Positions 49,570-61,439 of a stretch of DNA of 64,000 bases are shown here, piece after piece. The DNA is taken from NCBI GenBank assembly GCA_019925795.1, contig CM034307.1, positions 15,707,197 to 15,771,196 on the forward strand. Reading direction: 5' to 3'. The notes under the pieces are model-generated. The model saw nothing but the letters and a program-made list of their open reading frames with translations. It was not told the DNA's origin and made no database searches. The stretch comes from Dendrobium chrysotoxum (taxonomy: Eukaryota > Streptophyta > Magnoliopsida > Asparagales > Orchidaceae). Numbering within the stretch: position 1 is the stretch's first letter; each line of letters starts with the position of its first letter. A program made the position numbers and the translations under genes.

Positions 49570-50125
49570 TGATCAGTAGGATCGTAGTTGATGGGCGATG
49601 GTGGTCAAAAGGCCTGTAGTTGGCAGGCGACATGATCGAATGGACCATAATCGGCGAGCAACAGTGGTCGGAAGGACTGTAGTCGGCGAGCGACGGTGGT
49701 CAGAAGGATCATAGTCTTGAGATGTTGGTCGGAGAGACCGTAGTCGATAAGCAACGGAGGTCGGAAAGATTATAATCGGCTGACACTGGTTGGAAGGACT
49801 GTAATAGGTGGCGACAAAGGTCAAAAAGATCATTGTCAGGCGACGACAATCAGAAGGACCATAATAGGTGGTGACGATGGTCGAAAAGACCATAGTTGGG
49901 TGACAGTAGCCGGAAGGACCGTAATTGGCAGATGATAGAGGCCAGAAAGACCATAGTCAAGTGATGGCGGTCGGAAGGACCGTAGTCAGGCGACGGAGGT
50001 CAGGAAGATCGTAGTTGGGCGATGGAGGTCAAAAGAACCTTAGTCTGGTAATATAGGTCGGAAGGACTGTAGTTGCCAAATGAGAGAGGTCAGAAAGATC
50101 ATATTCAGGTGACGATGGTCAGAAG
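49570..50125. repeat. Tandem array, left part
   Basis: Roughly 16 diverged subunits of about 33 bp of the form GGTCGGAAGGACCGTAGTCG then GGCGACGGT. Continues at 61440 after the copia insertion. Confidence 0.88.
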
Positions 50126-51835
50126 TGTTATAATTTTTGTCAATCCATTTGTTCAAGTAAATTCTGATACAAGTTATTTTTGATGATTAAAAAAGCATAT
50201 TGTTTGTATACATTCTTCTCCTAACAAATATAGGAGTTTCTTTTTGTGTGTACTAACATATTTTTTTTTCAGAAAATTCACACTCCAGACTGCTGAAGAC
50301 TTCAATTTCATTTGTTAATATTTATTGTGAGTGAAGTCTGTATTTTTTGTTTTTTTTGAGTCTGAAATAGTGTGATTGTAAGTTGGATAACCGTGCACAC
50401 ACATAATGGGGGAGTGAAATTTTTTTAAAAACTGATCGTACAGTACGATGTTGGATCATACGGGACGATCTCTATTTTATGTCCACTGCAATGAGCCTGT
50501 CTGTTTGAATATTTTTCTAAGTCCAGTTCGTACAGTACGAAATTACCTTCATACATAAGGATTTACAGTACGAATGGCTCTGAATATTTCATATAAGCTG
50601 TTCGTACGGGAAGAACAACCGGTACGAACGACTCTGAATTGTCGTCTTAAGGTTCATACAGCATGAAATATTCGTACGAATGGCTCTGAATTGTTTATCT
50701 TGAGATTCGTACCGAGTCGTATGGGACGAATTGTTCAATTTTTGAACTATTCATACAGTATGAAATTACTTTCATACAGAACTTTTTGTTGTACGAACGG
50801 CTCGGTTTGGGGTTTATACCAGTTCGTCCGGGACAAATAGTTAAATTTTTTGAAATATTCGTACAGTACAAAATGACTTCGTACCGAAGGTTTTGTGGTA
50901 CGAATGGCTCTTATTGGGGTTTGTACTGAATCGTACCAGAAGAATATTTCATATTTTGAACTGTTCGTACAGTATGATTATCAATCGTACGGGATGATCG
51001 TGACGCGTGAAACTTGAACATTTCAGTTTTTGGACGGTTTTTCTTGTCCTTAATACTTAAGGGTCTTAAAAACTGACTTATAATATATCTTCTGCGAAAA
51101 TTCTTCTTGAGAGTGAAAGGGAGAGTGATTGGGATAGTGTTTAGGAGTGAGTGTAGTGAGATCTTGGAATAAAAAAATATTTTGAAATTCACAAGGTTAT
51201 CCAAGTGTGAGGATCTCATTATGTGTACTTCAAGCTTCCTCTTAATCTCCTTAGAAGCTCTAGCAAGAAAGTTGTTCAAGAAGTTTCTGGTTCTCTGCCG
51301 ACATTAGGAGGGTGTGAAAGGACGAGTGGGTTCTTTGCCTACACCAGGAGGGTATGTGAAAGGACGAGTTGGTTCTCTGCCTTCACGAGGAGGGTGAAAA
51401 AGGGTGAAAAAGGATGTTGGTTCTCTACCGTACAGGGATTTGGTGGAAGAGAGTTTGTAAAGGCTTCTCCGCCTTGTTGTGGGGGCTAAAGGAGAGTCAC
51501 TTTGATATAGTGCAATACCTAAAGAAGGAGTCTCTATGGAGTAGATATAGGTCGTGTTTGACCGAACCACTATAAAATCTGGTGTTCTCTATTCTGTTTT
51601 CTTTTTACTTACTGTATTTTCTTGCTGCACTGCATTTTATTTTTCTATGGTTGAAAAGCATCAAAGATTATCTTTATTCGTACAATACGAATTAAAATCG
51701 TACAGTACGATTTGCTTTGTATTGTGATTAAATTTTTTTCAAAATTCTAAGAGAATTTTAAAAGTATCAATTCACCCCCCTCTTGGTTAGCCTAGGGACG
51801 TAATTAATAGGTCTAACAACATATTCGCACTTTTA
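50126..51835 (+). repeat. Copia 5' LTR
   Basis: 1710 bp starting TGTTATAATTTTTG. U3 holds a dense GTAC motif cluster (about 50440-51000). After a TATA-like TTATAATATATC (about 51079) a leader contains imperfect ~50-bp repeats with GGAGGGTGTGAAAGGACGAG (51280-51430). It ends CACTTTTA, where the last CA has decayed. Confidence 0.9.
50440..51000 (+). promoter_or_regulatory. Clustered CGTAC/GTACG motifs in U3 (5' LTR)
   Basis: About twenty GTAC tetramers in 560 bp, where about two are expected, many as the palindrome TCGTACAGTACGA or CGTACGGGACGA. GTAC is the core bound by plant SBP-box (SPL) factors, including copper-response elements. The same cluster is at 60115-60625. Confidence 0.55.
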
Positions 51836-51837
51836 AG

Positions 51838-51850
51838 TGGTATCAAAGCC
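51838..51850 (+). other. Copia primer-binding site
   Basis: TGGTATCAAAGCC two bases after the LTR, close to the initiator tRNA-Met complement TGGTATCAGAGC used by plant copia elements. Confidence 0.85.
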
Positions 51851-51893
51851 AATTTCAAAAATCACTGTTTAGATTACTTTTTGAAATTTGATC

Positions 51894-53453
51894 ATGGCTA
51901 ATTTTGGAAATCTGAACACGTTAGAAGGTTACTCAATCACTAGATCACCTTTATTTGATAATATTCCGTTTGATTTTTAGAAAACTTACATGTCTACTTT
52001 TCTACAATCTCTTGACTATCGCATGTGGATGTTAGTTCAGGATGGTTATACTACACCTACTAGACTTGTAGATGGCATAAGAGTTGAAACACCATTTGCT
52101 GATTAGACTTTAAAAGAAAGGGAATTAGAACAACTAAATACAAAATGCTTGAATAGCTTTTTCTGTGCTCTTAAATCTGATGACTATATGCGTGTTTCTA
52201 CTTGTAAATCCGAAAAAGAAATATGGGATAGACTTTACATTATATATGAAGGTACAAATGAAGTGAAGCAAACTAGGTTGAATATTCTTTTGCACGATTA
52301 TGAACTCTTTTGCATGAAATCGAATGAATCAATCTCAGACATGTATACATGTTTTACATATATAGCCACTTCATTGCATGCCATAAGTAGGGAATTAACG
52401 AATGCAAAAAAAGTAAATAAAATACTTTGTTGCTTACTTACTTCTTATGATGCAAAGATTACTATGATAACTGAATCGAAAGATTTAAATATCTATTCTA
52501 TTGATAATCTTCTTGGATCACTAATTGCTTATGAGCAATCTGTGACTCAAAGACAGATTGATGCAGGAGATAAGCCGAAGGAGAAGAACATAGCTTTGAA
52601 GGTGAAAGGTTCAGACAGTGATCAGTCACTACCTGAAGATGAAGAGAATATTACCTTGATGACAAGGCAATTTAGAAGTTTCCTAAAGAGGAAGTAGAGA
52701 AGACGCCAACAGTGGAATAAAGGTAAGTTCTAGAAAAATATTAAGGCTTCTAATAACGTTATTTGCTATGAATGTAGGAAGCTAAGACACATAAAGACAG
52801 ATTGCCCCAATCTCAAGACAAATCCTAGCAATGAGAAAGCTGAGGAAAAACCAAATGAGAGAAGGGGTAAAAATAAACTTCAAAGAGCTTTCTGGGCGGA
52901 CTCAGCTTCAGATTCTTCAGAAACGGCACCTGAAGAGAAAGTCATAAATTTATGCTTAATGGCTGATAATCTTGATCATTCAGATTAAGAAGAGGTGTGT
53001 GACTTAAGTTATGATGAACTATTTGAAGTTTCTGAACACATTCATTCTGTATATAGGAAAATAAAAAAGTTGCATGCTAAATTAAATTTGGATTATTTAG
53101 AACTGTAAAAAGAATACAAAATCCTTAGGAAAGATCATGCGTTAATTGATGGCAACCACATGACTTTATTGGATGTATTTGATGATTTAAACAATCAGCA
53201 TGAACTTTTAAAATCATCACACATTGAACTTGAAAATGATTTCAAAACTTTCATGGATGAATCAGATACTAGAGAGCATAATTTAAAGATTGATAATTCG
53301 ATTCTAAAAAGTGCTAAAGCATATCATGAAATTCAGTTAAAAGCACTTAAAGAAAATAGGAAACCACTCAAATCTAAAGATTTTCACAAATCCTACTACA
53401 AGATCACTGGTTCAAAGTCTAAGAAAAAATCTTTCAGACAAATAGATTGGTGA
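51894..53453 (+). pseudogene. gag: Copia gag (UBN2 type, broken)
   Basis: ATG at 51894 (MANFGNLNTLEGYSITR). The UBN2 gag domain is visible (FDF, then KTYMSTFLQSLDYRMW; SEKEIWDRLYIIYEGTNEVK). The zinc knuckle CYECRKLRHIKTDC at about 52768-52810 is complete (CX2CX4HX4C). The C-terminal part 53160-53453 is coiled-coil-like and basic. Stops: TAG 51978-51980 and 52104-52106 (both where tryptophan is usual), TAG 52695-52697 and later ones. Confidence 0.88.
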
Positions 53454-53646
53454 ATTCTTTTCCTGGAATAAAGTATTTTTCTTTTGATATGATAGGACAT
53501 ATTTCTCACACCTGTACTATTCATCATAGAACACATCTAGTGTGGAGACCTAAGCTGTATAAATCACAGTATATTACATATGTATCTGTTTTAAAATTAT
53601 CTAGAGGTAAACCTAAACTTATTTGGGTTCCCAAGTCTAACGTTTG

Positions 53647-54860
53647 ATAATTTTACAGGATCGCTCTCATACAAGAGTATTTGGTACCTAGACAGTGGCT
53701 GCTCAAAGCATATGACTGGAGATGCAAAATAATTTATAGCACTAGAAGCCAGGAATGGAGGCAAGGTTATACTTGGAGATAATACTACCAAGAGAGTGAT
53801 AGGTACAGGTATAAATGGAAATTCTAAAAATTTTGTGATTGAAAATGTTCTGTTGGTTGAAGGCTTAAAACATAATCTATTGAGCATAAGTTAATTGTGT
53901 GACAAAGGTTATCATATAAAATTCTTGCCTACTAGTTGTGTTATTAGTCAAAATGGAATTGTTGTGTTAAATGGTGATAGAGTGAATAATGTTTACATGC
54001 TATATTTGAATTTAGTAAAACCTTCTACTGCTCTTTGTTTGAAAACTGTATCTGATGAATCATGGTTATGGCATAGAAGGCTTTGTTATGCTAGTATGAG
54101 AAATCTTAGGAAAATCACCCAAAAGGAGCTAGTTAGAGGTGTACCCAAATTAGACTTTACTAAAGACCATTTGTGTGATGCATGTCAATTAGAAAAATAA
54201 GTCAGATCCTCCTTCAGTTCAATCAAGGAAATTAAGACTAGCAAGCCCTTAGAAATTCTTCACATGGATCTATTTGAACCTATTAGTACCTTAAGTGTAA
54301 GAGGAAAAAGATTTGGGTATGTAATTATGGATGATTATTCTAGGTTCACCTGAATTAGATTTTTGAATCATAAGAGTGAATCATTTGAAGAGTTTAGAGA
54401 TTTATTCACTTGGATTTAGAGAAAACTAGGTTTTGAAATTATAACTATCCAAAGTGATCATGGGGGAGATTTGAAAATGAATTGTTTGATGATTTTTATG
54501 AATCTCATGGGATTAAACACAACTTCTCAGCTTCTAGGGCACCTCAACAGAATGGAGTTATAGAAAGAAAGAATAGGACATTAATTGAAAGTGCTAGAGC
54601 CATGTTGGCAAAATATTCACTTCCAAAATATTTTTGGGCTGAAGTAGTTAGCACAGCGTGCTATGTGTTGAATAGGGTGTACATTAGATATAAATTAAAT
54701 AAGACACCCTATGAACTTCTTAAAGATAGAAGTCTCAATCTCTCACATCTATATATTTTTGGATGTAAAGTGTTCATTCATAATAATGACAAAACTCTCT
54801 TAGAAAAATTTGATCACAAATCTGACGAAGGAATTTTCTAGGTTATTCAAGTATTGAAAA
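53647..54860 (+). pseudogene. pol: Copia protease and integrase (broken)
   Basis: The protease motif WYLDSGCSKHMTGD lies near 53680-53720. The pre-integrase zinc domain has LWHRRLCYASMRNL and CDACQLEK. The integrase core has HMDLFEP (first Asp), QSDHGGD (second Asp) and after a frameshift near 54470 PQQNGVIERKNRTLIESARA (Glu). Several TAG/TAA codons interrupt it, and the frame changes at 54470 and 54840. Confidence 0.88.
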
Positions 54861-56699
54861 ATCATATAGAATTTTTAATAAAAGAATTTTGGTAGTTGAG
54901 GATACCACTCATGTTATTTTTGATGAATCTTATAATAGTGAAAGGTCTAAATTGGATGAAGATGAGGTTGAGGAGATAACCCAAAAACTTGAAAATCAAA
55001 AGGTTGAAGAAAGGGTTGAAAAGGAAGAAGAAAACTAATTGCCTAAAAAATGGAAATTTGTTAGAAGTCATCCTAAAGAGTTGATTTTAGGAGAACCAAG
55101 TGAAGGAGTTAGGACTAGGCATGGTTTGAGGAAAGAAGTAAATCATTCAGCTTTTATTTCAATGATTGAACCCACTAATATGATCAAGCACTTTTGGATG
55201 AATTTTGAATTTTGTCCATGCAAGAAGAATTAAATCAATTTAAAAGAAATAATGTTTGAGAGCTAATTAAAAGGCCAAAAGATCAAAGTGTAGTTGGGAC
55301 TAAGTGGGTGTTAAAAAATAAAATGAATGATTTAGTAGTTGTTATAAGAAATAAGGCTAAATTTGTAGCTAAGGGGTATAATCAAATTGAAGGGATTGAT
55401 TTTAAGGAGACATTTGCCCCTGTAGCAAGACTTGAAGCAATTAGGGTGCTATTAGCCTTTGCCTGTTTTAAAGATTTTAAATTATATCAAATGAATATTA
55501 AGAGTGCCTTATTGAATGGGGTGTTAGAAGAGGATGTTTATGTTAAGCAACCTCTAGGTTTTAAAAATTCTAAATTCTCTAATCATTTTTTTAAATTAAA
55601 AAAGGCATTGTATGGACTAAAACAGGCACATCGAGCTTAGTATGAGAGGTTAAGCACTTTCCTTTTAAAAGGATCATTTGTTAAAGTAAGTGTGGACACT
55701 GCTCTATTTTTGAAAAGAATTGGGAATGAAATACTCATTGTACAAATATATGTGGATGACATCATTTTTGGATCAACTGATAAAAATTCATGTGATGAAT
55801 TTTCAAAAATAATGAGTAGTGAATTTGAGATGAGTTTAATGGGTGACTTGAGTTATTTTCTTGGTTTTAGCATAAAGCAAAATGAGGAAGGAACATTTCT
55901 TTGTCAATCTAAGTATGTTAAGAACATTCTCAAAAAGTATGAAATGGATAATGCTAAACTTGTAACTACACCCATAAGTTCCTCAGTACTATTAGATAAG
56001 GATCCTAAGAGAAAATCTATTGATCAAAAGAAATTTAGAAGAATAATTGGATCATTGCTTTATTTGACAACTAGCCGACCAGACATTATGTTTAGTATTT
56101 GCTTATGTGCTAGATTTCAATCTGATCCAAAGGAATCACATTTGACAGCAGTGAAAAGAATATTGAGATATCTTTTGGGAACTCAAAATTTAAGGATTTG
56201 GTATCCTAAGAGTAGTTCTTCTTTTGAAATCATTGGATACTCAGATTCTGATTTTGCAGGCTGTAAGGTTGATCGAAAGAGTACTTCTGGGACTTGTCAA
56301 TTTATTGGAAATTCTTTAGTATCTTAGTCCAGTAGAAAATAAAATTCGGTAGCACTTTCTACAGCTAAAGTAAAATATATTGCCTTAGGGAGTTGTGTTG
56401 CACTGGTGCTTTAGTTGAAACAATAATTGGTTGACTTAGGATTTTCTATTGGTACAATTTTAATCTTTTGTGATAATACTAGTGTCATTTACATTTCAAA
56501 GAATCCTATTCAACATTCTAGAACAAAGTATATTGATATAAGGCATCATTTCATAAGAGATCATGTAGCAAAAAAGGGAAATTGAACTATATCATGTCGC
56601 TACTAAAGATCAACTTACAAATATTTTCACAAAACCCTTAGCTTTTGACACTTTTAGCATGTTAAGGATAAGGCTAGGTGTGATTGATATTAATGCTTG
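54861..56699 (+). pseudogene. pol: Copia reverse transcriptase and RNase H (broken)
   Basis: RT starts near 55240 (KWVLKNKM; KFVAKGYNQIEGIDFKETFA; PVARLEAIRVLLAFA). The region after a TAG at 55638-55640 has the catalytic YVDDIIFG near 55750 and SLMGDLSYFLGFSIKQ. RNase H follows (YSDSDFAGCKVDRKSTSGT, DNTSVIYISKNPIQHSRTKY, IDIRHHFIRDHV). The stop after SLVS at 56325 and the frame changes near 56580 disable it. Confidence 0.88.
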
Positions 56700-56879
56700 A
56701 TTGAAAATTCTACAAATTTATTTTGTATGTATGTGTTTGTTAGTTTGTTTGTTTCTAGTTTATTGTGTTTTGTGGTTATCTTGTGTGTCTTTTTTAAAAA
56801 ATTGAAAATTTTGTCGTGTTGGTCTTTATTTTAGTATTAAAAACTTGTAGAGTTGGAGTGATGAAATTATATTTTCTTT

Positions 56880-57275
56880 GTCTATTCGTACTGTACGATG
56901 ATGTCATCGTACTGTACGATTGTAGAAGATTCGTTTATACGAATGGGGTGGGTTCACGGTTAGTGTCAGTTATTATTGTTGATCGTACGTACGAACACAT
57001 CTTTGTCTGTATGATCTATGTATCAATTTAGATAAGGACGAACCTAATCGTCGCCTGAACGATCCTTTAATATCCTAATCATCCCGGACGAACACGTCAT
57101 CGTCTGTATGATCAGGAAGTCAAAAAGCATGTACGAAAGGATGCCTCGGGACGAGCAATTTACGAAAAGCCATTTCATTTTTGACCATTTTCATTCGTCC
57201 CGTACAAAATTTGATTCATCTCAAACGAAATTCATTTCATCCCGTATGAAATTTTTTCGTACAGTACGGTTGATC
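56880..57275 (+). promoter_or_regulatory. GTAC-rich region upstream of ORF3
   Basis: Contains the palindromes CGTACTGTACGA (twice within about 30 bp near 56890-56920), CGTACGTACGA near 56985 and CGTACAGTACGG near 57260. Sequence style matches the LTR U3, though it is not a copy of it. Confidence 0.5.
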
Positions 57276-57282
57276 GCTTTTC

Positions 57283-57290
57283 TATATAAA
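57283..57290 (+). promoter_or_regulatory. TATA box for copia ORF3
   Basis: TATATAAA followed by GGAGGG, 61 bp before the ORF3 ATG at 57351. It would give a short leader starting near 57315. Confidence 0.6.
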
Positions 57291-57350
57291 GGAGGGTCAT
57301 TTTTGTTCATTTCACCTTCAATTCCAAACCCTTTTAAGTATTCAAAAGAG

Positions 57351-58438
57351 ATGTCAAGAAGCAGAAAGAGAGCTTGTCAATCTAGAGGTTCATCATCTAG
57401 GAGGGATTGGGATGATAACTTCTTAAGTGCTCAAAATAAGGAGGCATACTATAGGTATGCCGCATCTAAAATTACCCCTTCCCACATTTTTCTGCAAGAA
57501 AATCTTCACTGTGCAGTAATGCCACTATTTGACTCTACCCAGTTTTCTTTCTTTCTCACTCTGATCTTTGCATACAATAAAGATCTTTTTCATGTCTTTC
57601 TAGCCAACATGACATTCAATCAGGACCATACTAGAATCTCTTCCTACGTCCTAAAATAAAGAGTTGAAATAACCAAGGAGGATCTTGGAGAATATTTTCA
57701 TCTAAAAACTCTGGGAATATGGGCACATACTCTAACTTTTTGATCAGACTATGATTGGTCCGAAGTCAATCAAGTCATTAGAGGTATAAGTCAACCTACA
57801 CACTATCCTCGAGTTGACTCATTGAACCAAAATGCTCGAATAATCCAACATGTTCTTAGGACCTCCATCATTTTCAAGGCCGGTGATAAAGTAAACATGA
57901 CCCCTCTTCTTTCTATAGTCACCTATTTGATTATGTCTGGATAACCCATTGATGAAGCCCAATTAATTTTGGACTATCTATATTCCCTCACCGATATTGA
58001 CCATCCTAGTGTAAAGAGAAAGAAGAATATTGCCCTAGGTCATGTGATTTGTTTTATTCTTGAAAAGAAGTATAATATGAGCCACCCTGACGGACCATCT
58101 GAACTGCCACTTTATTTCACTGATGCTTCTTTTCGGATACTTTTTGGGAGAGATGGAGATGGGGATAACTCTGAGGATGAACCTGCACCTGCTCATGCAC
58201 CTGCACTGGACCCGAACAAAGCTTCTATCAGGATATGGTTCATCATTTTGATCGACTTGATCAAAAGTTTGATAATGTGGAGCCACATTTGAAGTAGCAG
58301 GATGACATATATAATGAGGATAGGGGGTGGATTCGAGACCAGTTCGAGTCAGTGAACACTAACATTGCAACACTCAATAGCTATTTTGCTATGTTCACTG
58401 CTCCTCCACCTCAAGATCAAGGTCCTGCAGACTATTAG
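57351..58438 (+). pseudogene. Copia ORF3, extra gene after pol (putative plant transposon protein domain)
   Basis: About 360 codons from ATG at 57351 (MSRSRKRACQSRGSSSRRDW). After a basic Ser/Arg-rich start, the segment NKEAYYRYAASKITPSHIF to FHVFLANMTFNQDHTRISSY resembles the plant 'putative transposon protein' domain seen in third ORFs of plant LTR elements (Pfam PF20167, from memory). The C-terminal part has an acidic Pro/Ala patch (DNSEDEPAPAHAPALDP) and ends with a helical tail. TAA 57657-57659, TGA near 57739, TAA near 57942 and a frameshift near 58235 break it. No signal peptide or membrane span is seen, so an envelope role is not supported. Confidence 0.7.
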
Positions 58439-59792
58439 AGATGTCATTCTAGTTGTTTGGGTTTATTTTTGATTAGCTCTATTGTGCTTTGAGGCTGTGA
58501 TTGTTGTGATTCTAATTTTTGTTATTTTTTCTGTGGTAGTTGTATGAATGATATTTGTGTTAGCAAGCTTTATCTTATGAGATTATTTTGAATGTAAAAG
58601 CTTGGTATTTCATATATGTGGATCATTATGGAATGAAGAAGTTCAAGTTTAATGCATATTATTCTATGATTATGACTATGACTGAAAATTTACTATTCTT
58701 GAACACTCGAATGTAATTGATCAAATTTATAAAATGTTAACTGAATTTGGATTACAATAGAAATTTCTATGCATATTTTTAATTTCTCAAAATATTTAGA
58801 TTTCATTATGATTTGGTGTAGATTAGAAGATCTTACTTTATCTTATTTTAGACACGTATTACTTAGCCTAAATATAACTTAGCCTAAATTATTGTATATT
58901 TGATGTCTTAATATTACTCTTAATTTCTATATCAATGTGTTCATTATTGTACGAGTGATTACAGGATTGTGTTGTTGGAAAGAATTTTATTTCGCCAAAA
59001 TAATATGAGCCAAAAATTAAAAAAAATGCACAAAATGTGCCATATAGTAAAAGATGCGCAATGTGCCAAAATTGTTAAGAGGCACAAAATTAGCCCAAAC
59101 ATTTAAAAAGATGCGTAATGTCGCCACAATGTCATCAATTATTCTTTCATTTAATATTTTCTCAAATATCACAACTCAATGATCGTCAAATTTGACTAAG
59201 GAATTTGATAATTTTTATTCATCATTTATACAATAGTTATGGTTACTTAATCTGTCTAATACATTATTATCATAGATCAACTTTTCTTCTCCTTATTATA
59301 CTCTGTAATCTAAACCATTTTGAGTCTTTACTTTTTGCATTTGATTTTAATATTGTAGTTAATATTCTTTTAATATTATTTAAATTCTCAACTTTTTTGA
59401 GTGACTTCCCTTTTTGTTATTGTCAAAAGGGGGAATTTTTGTATTGTTTGACTTTTTGCATTATCAGTTGTATGTTATATGATGGGTACTTGTTACTTGT
59501 TATGTGTGTTTATGTGTGTTTACTTTTTGCATGATGTGTACTTGTTGCTTGTTATGTGTGTTTTTCTTTTAATATGAATGTATGTGTATGTGATTGTTTT
59601 CTTTTTATCCTCCTCTTCCCTTTACATTCCTTGTTAGATCATCTAACCTCCTCTTATCTCTTCTTTAGGATAGGTTATTTATTTAGGGGGAGCTTATGAG
59701 TTTATTTATTTAGGGGGGGCTTTCATTTAGTGGAAGCTTAGGAGAAATGTGAATTTAATTATTAAATCAAACAATAAATATTTTGCCATCAT
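58439..59792. other. Copia 3' non-coding region
   Basis: AT-rich spacer between ORF3 and the polypurine tract. Four imperfect repeats of a CACAAAATGTGCCA-like phrase at 59020-59130. The open frame at 59205-59534 is hydrophobic and T-rich, and I treat it as chance. Confidence 0.55.
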
Positions 59793-59807
59793 AAAAAAAG
59801 GGGAGAT
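59793..59807 (+). other. Copia polypurine tract
   Basis: AAAAAAAGGGGAGAT directly before the 3' LTR. Confidence 0.8.
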
Positions 59808-61439
59808 TGTTATGATTTTTGCGAATCCGTTTGTTCAAGTAAATTCTGATACAAGTTATTTTTGATGATTACAAAAGCCTATTGTTTGTATACATTCTTC
59901 TCCTAACAAATATTGGAGTTTCTTTTTGTGTGTATTAACATATTGTTTTTCAGGAAATTCACACTCTAGACTACTGAAGACTTCAAGTTCATTTGTTAAT
60001 ATTTATTGTGAGTGAAGTCTGTATTTTTTGTTTTTCTTGAGTCTGAGGGAGTGTGATTGTAAGTTGGATAATCGTGCACACACACAATGAGGGTGTGAAA
60101 TTTTTTTTAAAAATGATCGTACAGTACGATGTTGGATCGTACGGGACGATATGTATTTTATATCCACCATAATGAGCCTGTCTGTCTGAACAGTTTTCTA
60201 AGTCCAGTTCGCACAGTACAAAATTACCTTCATACATAAGGATTTGTAGTACGAACGACTCTGAATTGTTCATCTTAAGGTTCACACGGGACAAAATATT
60301 CGTACGAACGGCTCTGAATTATTTATCTTGAGGTTCGTACCGAGTCGTACAGGATAAATTATTTAATTTTTGAACTATTCGTACAGTTCAAAATTACTTT
60401 CGTATAAAACCTTTTGTTGTACGAACGGCTCGGTTTGGGGTTCGTACCCGTTCGTCCAAGATGAATAGTTGAATTTTTTGAACTATTCATACAGTACAAA
60501 ATGACTTCGTACCGAAGGTTTTGTGGTACGAACGGCTCTGATTGGGGTTTATACTGAATCGTACCAAAAGAATATTTCATATTTTAAACTGTTCGTACAG
60601 TACAATTGTCGATCGTATGGGACGATCATCATGCGTGAAACTTGAAATTTTCTATTTTTGGACAGTTTTTCTTGTCCTTAATACTTAAGGGTCTTAAAAA
60701 CTGACTTGTAATATATCTTCTGCTAAAATTTTTCTTGAGAGTGAAAGGGAGAGTGATTGGGACAGTGTTTAGGAGTGAGTGTAGTGAGATCTTTGAATAG
60801 AAAATTATGAGGGGATGCACAAGGTTATCTAAGGGTGAGGATCTCATTGTGTGTACTTCAAGCTTCGTCTTAATCTCCTTAGAAGCTCTTGCAAGAAAGT
60901 TGTTTGAGAAGTTTCCGGTTCTCTACCGACACCAGGAGGGTGTGAAAGGACAAGTGGGTTCTCTGCCTAGACCAGGAGGGTGTGAAAGGACGAGTTGGTT
61001 CTCTACCTTCACTATGAGGATGAAAAAGGATGTTGGTTCTCTACCGCGCCAGGATTTGGTGGAAGAGGATTTGTAAAGGCTTCTTCGCCTTACTGTGGGG
61101 GCTAAAGGAGATTCACCTTGATATAGTGCAATACCTAGAGAAGGAGTTTCTAGTGAGTGGATGTAGGTCATGTTTGACCGAACCACTATAAAATTTGGTG
61201 TTCTCTATTCTGTTTTCTTTTTACTAACTACACTGTGTTTTATTTTTCTGTGGTTGAAAAGCATCAAAGATTATCTCTGTTCGTACCGTATGAATTAAAA
61301 TCGTATAGTACGATTTGCTTTGTATTGTGATTAAAATTTTTTCAAAATTCCAAAGGAATTTTAAAAGTACCAATTCACCCCCCCTCTTGGTTAGCCTAGA
61401 GACGTAATTAATAGGTTTAACAACCTATTCGCACTTTCA
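59808..61439 (+). repeat. Copia 3' LTR
   Basis: 1632 bp, collinear with 50126-51835, from TGTTATGATTTTTG to GCACTTTCA. Confidence 0.9.
60115..60625 (+). promoter_or_regulatory. Clustered CGTAC/GTACG motifs in U3 (3' LTR)
   Basis: Counterpart of 50440-51000 with several motifs mutated. Confidence 0.5.

Larger units (their letters stand above)
50126..61439 (+). mobile_element. Ty1/copia SIRE-like retrotransposon, complete but inactive
   Basis: 11,314 bp with long LTRs (1710 and 1632 bp), a TGGTATCA primer site, a UBN2-type gag, pol in copia order (protease, integrase, RT, RNase H), an extra ORF3, and a polypurine tract. Long LTRs and an extra ORF after pol are SIRE/Maximus traits. It lies inside the tandem array; the 5-bp flanks (AGAAG left, GGAAC right) are both one or two changes from the array's GGAAG. 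All ORFs carry stops. Confidence 0.92.

Noticed and set aside
49573..49893. 106-codon minus-strand frame with repeating residues
   Set aside because: It is a translation of the tandem array. Other array stretches do not keep the frame.
51223..51570. Overlapping ~88-codon frames on both strands in the copia LTR leader (also 60807-61186)
   Set aside because: They arise from imperfect ~50-bp repeats in the LTR. The differences between the two LTRs do not respect codons.
59205..59534. 109-codon hydrophobic frame in the copia 3' region considered as an envelope-like membrane protein
   Set aside because: Its hydrophobicity follows from T-rich composition. There is no start context, no domain, and it is separated from ORF3.
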